Assembly: GCA_016946835.1 (NCBI GenBank)
Contig: JACVTC010000030.1
Coordinates: 900,001 to 940,000, forward strand
Direction: 5' to 3'
Length of the DNA: 40,000 bases
Source of the DNA: Neocallimastix lanati (nom. inval.)
Lineage: Eukaryota > Neocallimastigomycota > Neocallimastigomycetes > Neocallimastigales > Neocallimastigaceae
Program-made: the position numbers and the translations under genes
Notes under the pieces: model-generated
What the model was told of the DNA's origin: nothing
Seen by the model: the letters and a program-made list of their open reading frames with translations, nothing else
The model's database searches: none
Shown here: positions 12,337 through 23,046 of the stretch, piece by piece
How the letters are laid out: the number at the start of each line of letters is the position of its first letter
Position numbering within the stretch: the stretch's first letter is position 1

Positions 12337-13878
12337 TTTTAAAAATAAATTTAAAAAATCTGAGTAAGAATTAATATTCTATTTAACAAATATTGATTTA
12401 TACATAAAAAGATTATTTCATTAAATTAATATAGTATAAGAATTAATATTCTAATTAAATAGTTTAAATATTATTTATAATATATATATATATATTCAAA
12501 AAAAGTAGCAATAATCATAATTAAATGAAAAAAAAAAAAAAAAGAAAAATAGATTTTAAAAATACTTTAATTTTTTTTTTATAAAGAAATATTTTCTAAT
12601 AATAGACTTTCGAATGAGTTTTATTAATTTCATTAAATCTTTAGTTATAGGTGTGAAAAATATAAATATTTTATATTATGAATAATACGTTATCTTTTAA
12701 TTTAAACAATTTTACAGAGTAAAATAAACAAGAAATAAAAAAATGAAAATTTTTGAAAATTCTTGAAAAAAATTAAATACTCAAACTTTTTATTATTAAG
12801 ATTTTTTTTTTTTTTACAGGTTCAGCCATGGCAATATTTATAAATATTAATAATTTTAGTCAAATAAGCAGCAAATATTAACAATAGTAACAATTACAAA
12901 AATAACAATAATGATAATGAAAGAAATGATGAAAGTGATTTTTACTTTATTGAAAAAAAAAAAAGTATGTAATATTATTTATTAATAATAACAATAAAAA
13001 ATATATTTACATAAAATATAATAATCAAAAATATATATATATTATTAAATTTAAAAGGAAAAATAAATTTTTTTAAAAAAAAAGTATTATATAGTAAATT
13101 ATAATATATAATTTATTAGATAATAATTATAACTTTTTTAGTTTGTTTTATTATATTTATTAGAGCTTCAAAAAAAAAAAATTGTCATTTTCAGCATATT
13201 ATTTAGAATATTTAAAATATAAAATTAATCAATAACAATTTAAAATATTATATATTATATAATAATTTAATATTTTATTTATAATATTTTGCTTAACTAA
13301 AAAAAAAAAAAAAAAAAAAATTTACTTTGATATCAATATTATTTAAAAGTACAAATTGTGACTGACTTTAATTCTATTGATAATAAATGGTCCATGTTTG
13401 ATTTTAATTATTTTAAAACTCCCTAATACATAATCTATATATATAAATTTTAATATTAATTTTTTTTTTTTTTTTTTTTTTTCAAAACTTTAATACTTCA
13501 ATATTGATGACATGTGACATGTTACACAGATAACTTTATTTTTATGTAAAAATATTAAGTAAATGAATTTTTTTTTTTTTTTTAAAATTTTGAAAGATTT
13601 TGAAAAAAAAAAAAAAAATTTTGAAACATATTAATTTTATATTGAATAAACATTAACTATTTTTTTTTTTTTTTTTAACGGCAGCCATGAACATTTACTA
13701 ATACATTTGAATTAGAAGATGATGCTTATATTAAATACAATATACACTTTTCTTTATTATATTTTATTATAAAAATATATATTAATAAATTTTTTTTTAT
13801 AAATTTATAATTAAATGCTAATGATAAAATAAATTTAATATTATATTATAATAGAGGTAAATTATATATAGAGATTGT
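12337..13878. other. AT-rich spacer before the ankyrin remnant
   Basis: Mostly A/T homopolymer and simple sequence. Two similar patches, AGCCATGG at about 12825 and AGCCATGA at about 13684, each follow a long T tract. No coding frame could be followed from either. A decayed 5' end of the ankyrin gene downstream could lie here but cannot be shown. Confidence 0.4.
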
Positions 13879-14497
13879 ATAGCACCTTTATTTCATGCTT
13901 ATAAAAACAGAAATGAAAATTTTGTAAGTTATTTAATTGAGTATGGAACAAATATAAATTAAAAATAAAAAAAAAAGGAAATGGAGAAACTTCATTATTT
14001 AGAGCATACGAAAGTGAAAATGAAAATATAGGATATTATTTGATTGAACATGGAGCTAATATATAAATAAAGAAAGTAATTATGAAGAAATATCAATATT
14101 TTAGAACTTATGAATATAGAAATTAAAATATAGTAAAATATTGGATTGAACATGGAGCTAATATCACTAAAAAAAAAAAAAAAAGTAGTTGGGGTGAAGA
14201 ACACTATTATTTATGGTATGTCGTAGTGGTGGAAATATAAAAATTAGTAAATTATATAATTGACCTTGGAGTAGATATAAATTAAGAAGTTATGCGACAG
14301 TGAAACACCCATTGATTTATGTATGCTAAATATACAAAATATTGAAAGAATAGTAAAAATGTTTAATTGAATATGAAGTTAATATAAATAATTAATAAAT
14401 ATATAAAATTATCGTGGTAAGGCACCATTACTTTATCTATGTGAATTTGGAAATGAAAATTTAGTATAAAATATTTTGTCAAACATAAAGTGGATAT

Positions 14498-14505
<8 letters not shown>
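13879..14505 (+). pseudogene. Decayed ankyrin-repeat gene, plus strand
   Basis: At least six ankyrin-like units are recognisable, in different frames and broken by stops. 13879-13962 reads IAPLFHAYKNRNENF then VSYLIEYGTNIN and TAA. 13977-14066 reads GNGETSLFRAYESENENI then GYYLIEHGANI and TAA. Weaker units end at about 14165, 14280, 14390 and 14500. The glycine of the 'GANI' motif recurs at about 13945, 14052, 14154, 14268, 14375 and 14487, which is 102-114 bp apart against the 99 bp of a 33-residue ankyrin repeat, as expected after small insertions. Ankyrin repeats are protein-binding scaffolds, and long arrays are common in anaerobic gut fungi. Introns cannot explain stops inside successive repeats, so this is a pseudogene. 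A further patch at about 15085-15170 may belong to it. Confidence 0.82.
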
Positions 14506-14539
<34 letters not shown>

Positions 14540-14662
14540 AATAGTAAAATGTTAAATTGAACGTGAAGCCAAAAAAAAATTAAGAATTTATTTAAAATAT
14601 ATGAATGATACTAATTTGAATAGCTTCAACAAAGAAACAATATATTAATAACAAACAAATAT

Positions 14663-15034
14663 TTAATAATAATTATTATTATAATTATAATTAATGTTAT
14701 TATTGTTTTTATTATTAATAATTTTATTATTATTAATTTTATTATTTTTATTGCTATTAATTTTATTATTATTAATTTTATTACTTTTATTGCTATTAAT
14801 TTTATTATTATTAATTTTATTACTTTTATTGCTATTAATTTTATTATTATTAATTTTATTACTTTTATTGCTATTAATTTTATTATTATTAATTTTATTA
14901 TTTTTATTGCTATTAATTTTATTATTATTAATTTTATTATTTTTATTGCTATTAATTTTATTATTATTAATTTTATTATTTTTATTGCTATTATAATTTT
15001 TAGTGGTACAAACACCACCATCTCTTTTTAGGAG
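14663..15034 (-). pseudogene. Open Asn/Lys/Ile-rich frame without ATG over the minisatellite
   Basis: On the minus strand one frame is open between two TAA codons, with the final stop at 14665-14663. It begins LLKRDGGVCTTKN, then runs through about seven copies of the 13-residue unit NKINNNKINSNKS and ends in an Asn/Tyr-rich segment. It has no start codon. The asparagine-rich style matches the intact genes of this window, and it lies downstream of, and on the same strand as, the minus-strand ankyrin remnant. It could be the former C-terminal low-complexity tail of that gene. An alternative is that it is open only because a 39-bp repeat (a multiple of 3) preserves any open frame. Confidence 0.3.
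14720..15000. repeat. 39-bp minisatellite, 7 copies
   Basis: A 39-bp unit is marked by TTGCTATTA at 14751, 14790, 14829, 14868, 14907, 14946 and 14985, exactly 39 bp each time. Units differ only at one or two positions (ACTTTTATTG versus ATTTTTATTG). Because 39 is divisible by 3, the same frames stay open through all copies on both strands. This explains the Leu/Ile-rich frame on the plus strand and the Ile/Lys-rich frame on the minus strand, neither of which I consider a gene. Confidence 0.95.
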
Positions 15035-15429
15035 TTATTAATAAAAAAATACATGAAGATAATATATTAAAATAAAATAATATTTATTATAGAAATGGAA
15101 TTGAAATGATTATAAATAAATAAATAAATAAAACCTTGATGGTCTTTTATCTTATCTAAAGAGATACTCATAAAACCTGAAGTCAAATTTATTATTACTA
15201 TTATTTTTTTTTTTTCTTTTTTTTTTTTTTTGAAAAATTAATATTTTCATTTCTAAGCTTGTAAACCAATAAAAATAATAAATTATTATGATAATTTATT
15301 TGAAGAAATGATGTACATACTAATTTAATTTTTATAATTTATTTATTTATTTATTTAAATATTTATATATTTTTATTTAAATATTTACTATATTTAAATA
15401 TATATTTATTTCTATATTTTTTTTTAATT

Positions 15430-16615
15430 TAAACCTACACCAAGATCTAAATCTACTATATATTTCTGGTTTAAATCTGCATGCACCAAGTTCCACGAAC
15501 TAGCTTACGGTGGTTTCATTTCCACGTTCACAAGTTTGAATTAATGGGTTTATAAATTCTGATGTATAATTTTTGTAGTACTAAATATCAAGGAAAACTT
15601 ATATATTATTCGTGCCATGTTTTATTAAATAGTTGATTAAAGTTTCATTTTGATATATTTCTGGTAAAGCTGTATTATTATATTCACTACCTATATAAAA
15701 TATCCAATCTTGATCCATCAAATACTTTAGAATTGTTTTCATTTTCATTTTGACATGTTCTTGGCTAATATTTTATTATATTTACCAACATTACGAAATC
15801 AACTCTATGTGTTCCAATAAATACTTAAGAATTGTTTTTTTTTTTTTTTTTTTTTATTTCCATTTTTTTATACATGCTACTATTAAGGGTCTAGAAATAT
15901 TCATTTTCATTATTATCATTACTGTCATTATCATTTGGTTTCGTATACCAAAATTGATTAGGGAATGAATAATAGGGACTATATCAACACCATAATTCAC
16001 TAAATAATTTGTAATGTTTACATTCCCTTTTTTTTTTTTTTTTTTTTTAATATATACCACTTCTTTAGTATATCATAATAATTTTTTTTTTTTTTTATTT
16101 TAATATTAATGTGTCTTTCTTCTCCATCAGCTCCACAATTCTACTAAATATTATACGATGGTTTTTAATATCCATGTCGGCAGGCTATGATCAATTCTGT
16201 AAAATACTCACCTCTACTATCATTATAATGAGGATCATTATAAGAATCTATAGGAGCGCCTTATTCCATTAAATAATTTTACAAGGGTTTCAATTCCACT
16301 TTTACATAAGTTAATAAGGGAATATTATATATACCTTCTCTTATTGAGATTGTTATAATAATTAATATTATTGACATTAGTTCCATGTTTCACTAAATAT
16401 TTTGACATGGCTGGGAGTACCATATTCAAATGTTATTATTAATGGAGCTAAAGAATCAATACATTTATTACTGTATTTATCTTTCATTCAATATTTATGC
16501 CTGCCTTGCCTTGTTTAATGACATAAATATTTCCATCTTATATTTTATCTTGTAATTCTACCAAGGACTTTGGCTTTTAAAATTTATAGTACATATAAAA
16601 TTCTATAATGATTTT
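15430..16615 (-). pseudogene. Decayed ankyrin-repeat gene, minus strand
   Basis: Read on the minus strand, a series of broken ankyrin units is visible from high to low coordinates: KQGKAGINIE-like (about 16510-16470), SLAPLIITFEYG then VKHGTNVNNINYYN (about 16460-16350), CKSGIETLVKLF (about 16310-16270), LIIACRHGY with NCGADGE (about 16195-16120), NYLVNYGVDI (about 16015-15985), PLIVAC (about 15890), YLMDQDW (about 15725-15700), NYLIKHGTNN (about 15640-15605) and PLIQTCERGNETTV with VELGA (about 15550-15500). Frames change and stops interrupt almost every unit, so it cannot encode an intact protein. It points towards the plus-strand ankyrin remnant at 13879-14505, so the two are tail to tail. 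A domestic origin from the host's large ankyrin families is likely. Confidence 0.82.
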
Positions 16616-17040
16616 ATTACTATAAAATTTTGAATTCTTAAAAAAGATATCTAATAAATCATACTATACTGTTTTTTTTTTTTTTTTTTTTATTATTTAT
16701 TTTTTTTTTTAAATAAATTATTTATGAATGATAAAGAAATATAACAAATAATAAACTTTTTTTTTCCTAAAGCATGAATTCATAAAATTTCAGAAGTAAG
16801 ATAATCCATATTATAAAGGTCATTAACAAGTTTAGAATTCTTTAAATATCATTTCTTAAAAAAAGAGAATAAAAAATAATAAATAATTTAAAAGGTTTGA
16901 ATTATTTTTAAAGAATGGATATGTATTCAAAACAAACAATAAGTTACTTTTTATTTAACTTTTCAAAGTCTATATTTTTAACCAATTTATGATTTTTTTT
17001 TTTTAATTACTTTATAAAAATCTTTATCCACCAAAATTTT

Positions 17041-17074
<34 letters not shown>

Positions 17075-17514
17075 CTAAAATTGATTTAGATGCCTTAAAA
17101 AAATTTTATTGTCATTTTCATTTTCGGTAGCTATCATCCTGTTATTTATATATTTTTAATATTTTTTTTTTTTCTAATTTTATTTATTGTGTTTCTTTGT
17201 ATTTCTTTAATAAAAGAATCCAAAAAGAAAAAATAATAGATATTTATGATTAAAGAAGTAGATCAGATATTACTAATGAATAAATAAAATAAATAATCAT
17301 CAATTTTTTCTATTTTCTTTTATTTATTAAATAAATATTTTTATTATATTAGGTGGGTCATATTTAATATTTTAACACTAACTTCATTTACATTTCCTAG
17401 TAGAGATTAATAGATTTATCTGAAAAAGAATTAATAAAATTAATATTTGATTAAATTTAGTATATTGAAGCATATACATAAATGAATACAAATACTAAAA
17501 AAATTATATATTAA
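16616..17514. other. AT-rich spacer
   Basis: Homopolymer-rich DNA upstream of the minus-strand ankyrin remnant, including T tracts at about 16672-16690 and 17045-17074. No gene or RNA was recognised. The 5' end of the decayed ankyrin gene may extend into it beyond recognition. Confidence 0.45.
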
Positions 17515-17532
17515 TTTGAATATTTTTTCTTT

Positions 17533-17662
17533 AGACTGAGATTAACGAAAGAGAAGGACAATAGGACCTTCAGTCTCTCTATTAAACGGTATCAGACTCT
17601 CATTAAATTCTTTGCCATACCGTTTCGATGTCGACGAGGACCTCTCTCTAAGAAAGGTTAAT
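17533..17662. other. GC-richer island, candidate structured RNA or isolated exon
   Basis: By hand count about 40% of the bases are G or C, against very few in the flanks. Fold signals: AAACGGTAT at 17584-17592 is the exact reverse complement of 17617-17625 (9-bp stem, 24-nt loop). GAAGG 17553-17557 pairs with CCTTC 17567-17571. ATTAAC 17541-17546 pairs with GTTAAT 17657-17662 as a possible closing stem. AGACTGA 17533-17539 could alternatively pair with 17570-17576. Coding signals: on the minus strand the 101 nt 17647-17547 form one open frame (residues such as KRYGKEFNESLIPFNRETEG). It is preceded by ATTAAC plus CTTTCTTAG, like a branch point and 3' splice site, and followed by GTTAAT, a possible donor. 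The plus strand is also open (17515-17658) and preceded by TTTTTTCTTTAG. I do not recognise the RNA or the peptide. Confidence 0.5.
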
Positions 17663-18019
17663 ATGAAAGATATTCTCTTATAGTAGAATCAAAATGAACA
17701 AATTATAACAAATAATATGGATAATTTTTTTAAGTACATATTAAACAATATTTATATATATATGGTATATCATCATAGCAAAGGACCTATAATGCATATA
17801 ATGTATAATTAAAGTATATATAGTACTGTTATATAAACTATAAATCAATAAAATTTTCCTTTTATTGTATATAAATAATTTTAATATGGAATGTAAAACA
17901 ATAAAATAAAATAAAAGTGTTAAGATAAAGTGGTATGAAGGAGTAAAATATAAATAAAAATAAAAATATAAAATAAAATAAATTATATTTAAATAAAATA
18001 AAACATTAAAATTAAAATT
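17663..18019. other. AT-rich spacer
   Basis: Simple AT-rich DNA between the GC island and the A-linked tandem repeat. A T run begins at about 17726, which could end a plus-strand RNA polymerase III transcript of the island, but T runs are everywhere in this window. Confidence 0.4.
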
Positions 18020-18298
18020 AAAAAAAAAAAAAAAAAAACATAGATAAATATGATTTATATATACATATCAAAAAAAAAAAAAAAAAAAAAAACATAGATA
18101 AATATAATTTATATATACATATCAAAAAAAAAAAAAAAAAAAAAAAACATAGATAAATATAATTTATATATACATATCAAAAAAAAAAAAAAAAAAAAAA
18201 AAAACATTGATAAATATGATTTATATATACATATCAAAAAAAAAAAAACATAGATAAATATAATTTATATATACATATCAAAAAAAAAAAAAAAAAAA
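18020..18298. repeat. Five copies of a 32-bp unit joined by poly(A)
   Basis: A 32-bp core beginning CATAGATAAATAT and ending ACATATCA occurs at 18039, 18093, 18148, 18205 and 18249. Variants are CATTG in copy 4 and TATGATTT versus TATAATTT in copies 1 and 4 versus 2, 3 and 5. The cores are nearly identical, whereas the A runs joining them vary (19, 22, 23, 25, 12 and 18 nt from first to last). The whole behaves as a tandem array in which only the A tract slips. Confidence 0.95.
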
Positions 18299-18740
18299 GA
18301 TTTAAAAAAAAAAAAAAGATTTAAAAAAAAAAGTCAATGAATAATAATTAATAAAATATATGAATATAATAATATAAATTATAAATATATATTTTTTTAT
18401 ATATTTTAAATTTATATTAGTGATTAGATTTTTATTCAAATTTTTATAATATATATATATATTTTTTTTCCTTTTATTTTATTTTTTTAAGAAAAGAAGC
18501 TTAATAATATAATATACCATATATAGTAACATTATCATAAATTATTTTGAGTTTTTTTTCATAACAGGAGACAATTAATAAATGAAATATGACTGTGGAT
18601 ACGCCTGATAATTTTTGGGAAATTTAATTTATTTTTTAGCTTTTATGATTTTTTTTATTCCTTTAAAAACTATAATAAAACTTTTTTTTTTTTTTTGATG
18701 CTATGTCATGGATATTTCAATGTCAAAATTCTAAAATTTA

Positions 18741-19027
18741 TTTTAATTATTTCATTATTTTAATTATTTCTTCACTTTAATTATTTCTTTATTTTAATTA
18801 TTTCTTTATTTTAATTATTTCTTTATTTTAATTATTTCTTTATTTAAATTATTTCTTTATTTTAATTATTTCTTTATTTTAATTATTTCTTTATTTTAAT
18901 TATTTCTTTATTTTAATTATTTCTTTATTTTAATTATTTCTTTATTTTAATTATTTCTTTATTTTAATTATTTCTTTATTTAAATTATTTCTTTATTTAA
19001 ATTATTTCTTTATTTTAAATAATTTCT
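18741..19027. repeat. 18-bp tandem repeat TTTAATTATTTCTTTATT
   Basis: About sixteen head-to-tail copies of an 18-bp unit, nearly perfect in the middle and with single changes at the ends (TTCACTTTAA on the left, AAATAATTT on the right). It is non-coding and AT-rich with one C per unit. Confidence 0.93.
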
Positions 19028-20591
19028 TTATTTTAAATAATTTTAAATTTTATAAATAACAACAAATTATTAAATATTTCTCATTGATGTAATATCATTT
19101 ATATATGAAATCACATTAAAAAATGTAAAATTCAATAAACCATTATATGTATTTTTATATCTTCATATAATATACATATATAAATATAAACTCTAATTTT
19201 AATAGTAATAAATGGTTACTTTTAATTTTCTAATTCTCAAATTATTATTTTATCTTTTTATCTTTTATATTAATATAAAGAAAAAAAAAAAAAAAAGTGG
19301 ATTATAATAGATAGATATATTTTATATTTATTAGCCATATGATTGGCTAAATCTTGACAAAATTAAAGTTTAGGAAAGTATTTTTGTGTTACTCTAAAAA
19401 ATAAAGTTTTTTAAGTCATAAAAATATATATCAAAATTTCCATTTTAAGAAATTTCATATATGTATACTCAATAAAAAAAAATCAAATGTAAAAAAATTT
19501 TAGAGCAAACATTACCATATATGTACATTTTAATATTAAATTCTAATAATGGAAGTATATAATAAAGAAATTTTATTATAAGAATAAATACCAACATCTA
19601 ATAGAAATAAAATTTAATATATTTACTTTCGTTTTGTATATTTAGTTTTATTATTTATGAATCATATCATATTTATTTAATATGATTATATTAATAGAAG
19701 TTAACTTTAAGTTTTCGTCCTGATTAAGTCAATGGAAATTATATTTTTTATTATACAAAATATTTTATTTTTTTGTTCAATTTTTAATTTTTTAATAAAT
19801 TAAAAATACATAATTAAATTTTTTAAGCTATTAAAATAAAAAAAAACAAGCACTATTCAAAATTATATTATAAAAATAAATATTAAAATAATAAATAATA
19901 AATAATTGTTGATTTGATTATTATTTATATAATTATATCATAAAATTATAAATAAAAGTATTATGCCATGATAATCATAAAATATTAACAATTTTCAAAA
20001 AAAAAATTTTTTATAATATATTAATATATTATAACAGCATAATCCAATAAATTAAAGTTTTATTTGATAAAATAAAAATAAATTAAAGAAAAATTTATAC
20101 ATTTATATTGTATACATACCACCAGTTTAATTTTAATATATACTAATATGTGTAATTTAATTATTTTTAAGCTTTAACGTTGTACACATTTAATATCTTC
20201 CAATTATTGATTAATTTAGAAATGGAAATTGAAACAAAAAAAAATAATTTAAATGTGAGATAGTTGTATTCAATAGAAATAATATAATATCAATTGAATG
20301 AAAATATACTGTATAATATATAATTAATATTATTTTCAATAGGGATTAAATTCAATTGAAAATAAATTAAAATTAATTAATTTAATTTCCTTTTTTTTTT
20401 TTATAAAAAATATATAAAAAATTTTTATCTATCAATATATATCAATATATATCTATATATATCAAAATCTATATTTATTTTTTGTTAATATATGGTAATA
20501 AATAAAGATTAAGTTTATTTCATTTATTCACATTTATGGTAACAAGAAATAATAAAAAGAGCATACATTTATAATAAAATAATAATGAAGT
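19028..20591. other. AT-rich spacer, nothing recognised
   Basis: Spacer with scattered less simple patches (for example 19310-19400 and 20130-20220). I found no reading frame, tRNA-like arm pair, ankyrin remnant or terminal inverted repeat that I could support. Confidence 0.4.
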
Positions 20592-20697
20592 AAAACTATT
20601 CTCCATATATTAAATAATTATTAAAACTGTTCTCCATATATTATTAACTATTCTCCTTATATTAAATAATTATTAAAACTATTCTCCATATATTAAA
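20592..20697. repeat. Short tandem repeat containing ATTCTCCATATATTA
   Basis: Four copies of an AAAACTATTCTCCATATATTA-like element at about 20592, 20623, 20645 and 20674, separated by AATAATT. The third copy is shortened and has CTTATATT. It is a local duplication in spacer DNA. Confidence 0.8.
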
Positions 20698-20818
20698 ATA
20701 ATAATACCAAGAGAAAAACAAAAAGAAAGTCATAATCATAATATTTTATTAATATTTAAATTTATATATAATAAATTTTAAAACTGTTCAAATAATCACA
20801 TCAAAACTTTGCTATTCC

Positions 20819-20819
<1 letters not shown>

Positions 20820-20856
<37 letters not shown>

Positions 20857-20972
20857 TAAATTATTATATATACAATGTTAATTATTGATATTTATTATTA
20901 TTATTATTAATTAAAAATTTATTTTAAATATTATTATAATTATTATTATAATTATTATTATTATTATTAGAA
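20820..20972. repeat. (TTA)n microsatellite tracts
   Basis: Three blocks of ATT triplets (about 20820-20852, 20893-20910 and 20931-20970) separated by AATTAAA-like DNA. The blocks are non-coding. Confidence 0.85.
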
Positions 20973-21221
20973 TAGTTATTACTACTTCAGTGATTTATTT
21001 TATTATTTATTTATTTATTATTATTTTTATTATTTTATACTGGTTTATAATTATGATTTAGATAGTAATATTTTATATATTAAATTTTATCCAAAATAAT
21101 ATTAGTAGTGTTTAAAACTTTTATTCCAAATTTGTTAAAGTTCTTTTTTATAAAGCCTATTCTCTATACATAATCCTTCAATTTTCTACAACTATTCACA
21201 ACTAATACACTATAATCTTCA

Positions 21222-21425
21222 TTATAATTTAATAGGAATAAGTAAATAAATCAATAGTAATAAATAAATAAATAAATATAAATTAATAGTAATAAATAAA
21301 TAAATAAATATAAATCAATAGTAATAAATAAATAAATAAATATAAATAAAAAGTAATAATTAGATAAATAAATAGTAATAAAAATAAATAAATAAATACT
21401 AATAAATAAATAGAAATAAATAGAA
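21222..21425. repeat. (AATA)n / AATAGTAATAAATAAATA tandem repeat
   Basis: A unit of about 32 bp, AATAGTAATA followed by (AATA)n and TATAAAT, is repeated about four times and then degenerates into shorter AATA and AATAGTA units. Confidence 0.85.
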
Positions 21426-21740
21426 ATTTAAAAAAAATGAATCCATATTAATCCAGTTTTAATGAATTCTATATCAAGAATATTTATATTTAAATTTAAT
21501 TTTCTCAATAATATATTAATATTGCATGGGGATAAATTAAAAGAATAATATTTTTTTATTTATGATTTCTTTATTTTTTTATTTTTTCTTAATAAAGCGT
21601 AGAAAATTAAGAAATTTATAGTTTTAAAACTTTTAATATATTTATTTATTTATTATTTATATATATATTTTTTTTTGTTTTAATTTTTATTTTTATTTTT
21701 ATTTTTATTTTTTTTAAAAAAATCTTTTATAAATATAATC

Positions 21741-21781
<41 letters not shown>

Positions 21782-22899
21782 TATTTTATTTTATCTGTTT
21801 GTTTTAATTTTATTTTATTTTTCTTTTTATCCTTTTTTTTAAAGAATTCTTTTTTCTTATAATTTTTTTTTATTTTAAAAAAATTATAATTTATTATTTC
21901 TATTATAAAACATATGCCTTTTTACATTGTTATATAAATGTTATAATTTATTAAAGATTCAATAATTATAATTATTAACTTTTGAGACAATTAATAAATT
22001 ATAATAGATATTATTAATAAATTAATATTTATATATTATTCTAGTTATATTATATTATGATGTAAAAAAAAAAAAAAAAAAAGAAAGAAAAAGAAAGAAA
22101 AAGAAAATAAAAAAACAAGCAAATACTAAAACAAAAAATTTTATTTATTTATTTATTTATTTTTTTTTTTTTTTTTTCGTTTTGATAATATTTAGAAATA
22201 TAATTTTATTTCTTTCGAAATAATAATAAATTTTCAAAATATAACCAATAATTGAACTGATTTTAAATGTAAATAAATAATTAAAATAGCAAATTACTCA
22301 GTGTTTGAAGTTTTTAAATCTATATTTAAATTAAACATTCCTAAACAAGTAAACAAACAAACAAAAAAAAAAAAAAAAAAAAAAATACAAAAAAAATCTT
22401 ATAAAAGTTATGTTTATACATTAATTTTAAGATTGCAATTAATCTATTATATATATATTTTAAGTAACCATTAATACATTGTATATAAGTTTCAACTTTA
22501 AATTAATCATAATAAACAAATTTAATCAATATATAAAGAAATCTAAATAAAGGATAAATAAAAACATTGAATATTCAAGTATATAAAAGTTATAGTTATA
22601 CTTTTATTTCATTTGTTAGCAACATAATTAAAGTAAATAAATTTTATAAATATTTAAAATATTTGTTATTATTTTTTTCATTACGGAAATATTATTTTTC
22701 TTTTGAAAATAAAAAATATTTTAATTATAGCATTCAATTAACTCTATTTTTTTTTTCTTTAAAGTACATTTCTCAAAGCTTTTAAAGAAGGTATACATTA
22801 TTATTATATTATTAACATAATATAATTTTAATATTATAACAATATTAACAATTATTTTATATTTATTAATTAATTAATTATTATTTTGACTGTAATTTT

Positions 22900-22941
<42 letters not shown>

Positions 22942-23046
22942 ATAATTAAAATAAATAAATCATAAATAATTTAAAAAAAAAAAATAAATATTAAATTAAA
23001 TTAAAAAATAATATAATTTTTTTTTCTCAAAAAAAAAAAAAAAAAA
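21426..23046. other. Upstream region of the SPRY gene
   Basis: About 1.6 kb of AT-rich DNA with large T runs (about 21741-21780) and A runs (22361-22384, 22901-22939). A frame at 22567-22785 has no ATG and a Phe/Tyr/Lys/Ile composition typical of noise. The last bases before the SPRY start codon are almost all A, the usual context for start codons in this window. The promoter and 5' UTR must lie here but are not resolvable by eye. Confidence 0.5.
22901..22939. repeat. Poly(A) tract, 39 nt
   Basis: An uninterrupted run of 39 A residues about 107 nt upstream of the SPRY gene start. Long dA:dT tracts exclude nucleosomes in fungal promoters, so it could mark the promoter. In this window such runs also occur away from genes. 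Confidence 0.9.

Noticed and set aside
14694-15021. Leu/Ile-rich frame on the plus strand and Ile/Lys-rich frame on the minus strand
   Set aside because: Both are translations of the 39-bp minisatellite. 39 is divisible by 3, so frames stay open without selection.
15750-16060. Short frames at 15750-15968 (+) and 15854-16060 (-) as separate small proteins
   Set aside because: The minus-strand one contains ankyrin-like NYLVNYGVDI and PLIVAC and is part of the decayed ankyrin gene. The plus-strand one is its shadow.
17533-17662. Hammerhead ribozyme or spliceosomal, SRP, RNase P or tRNA gene in the GC island
   Set aside because: The minus strand has a GAAAC next to the 9-bp stem, but the CUGAUGA core element is missing. 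No snRNA, tRNA box or RNase P/MRP motif could be matched.
18020-18298. CRISPR-like array (regular repeat with spacers)
   Set aside because: The 'spacers' are poly(A) of variable length in eukaryotic DNA. It is an ordinary tandem repeat.
22567-22785. 72-codon frame upstream of the SPRY gene
   Set aside because: It starts at TTG, has a Phe/Tyr/Lys/Ile composition of AT noise and no domain.
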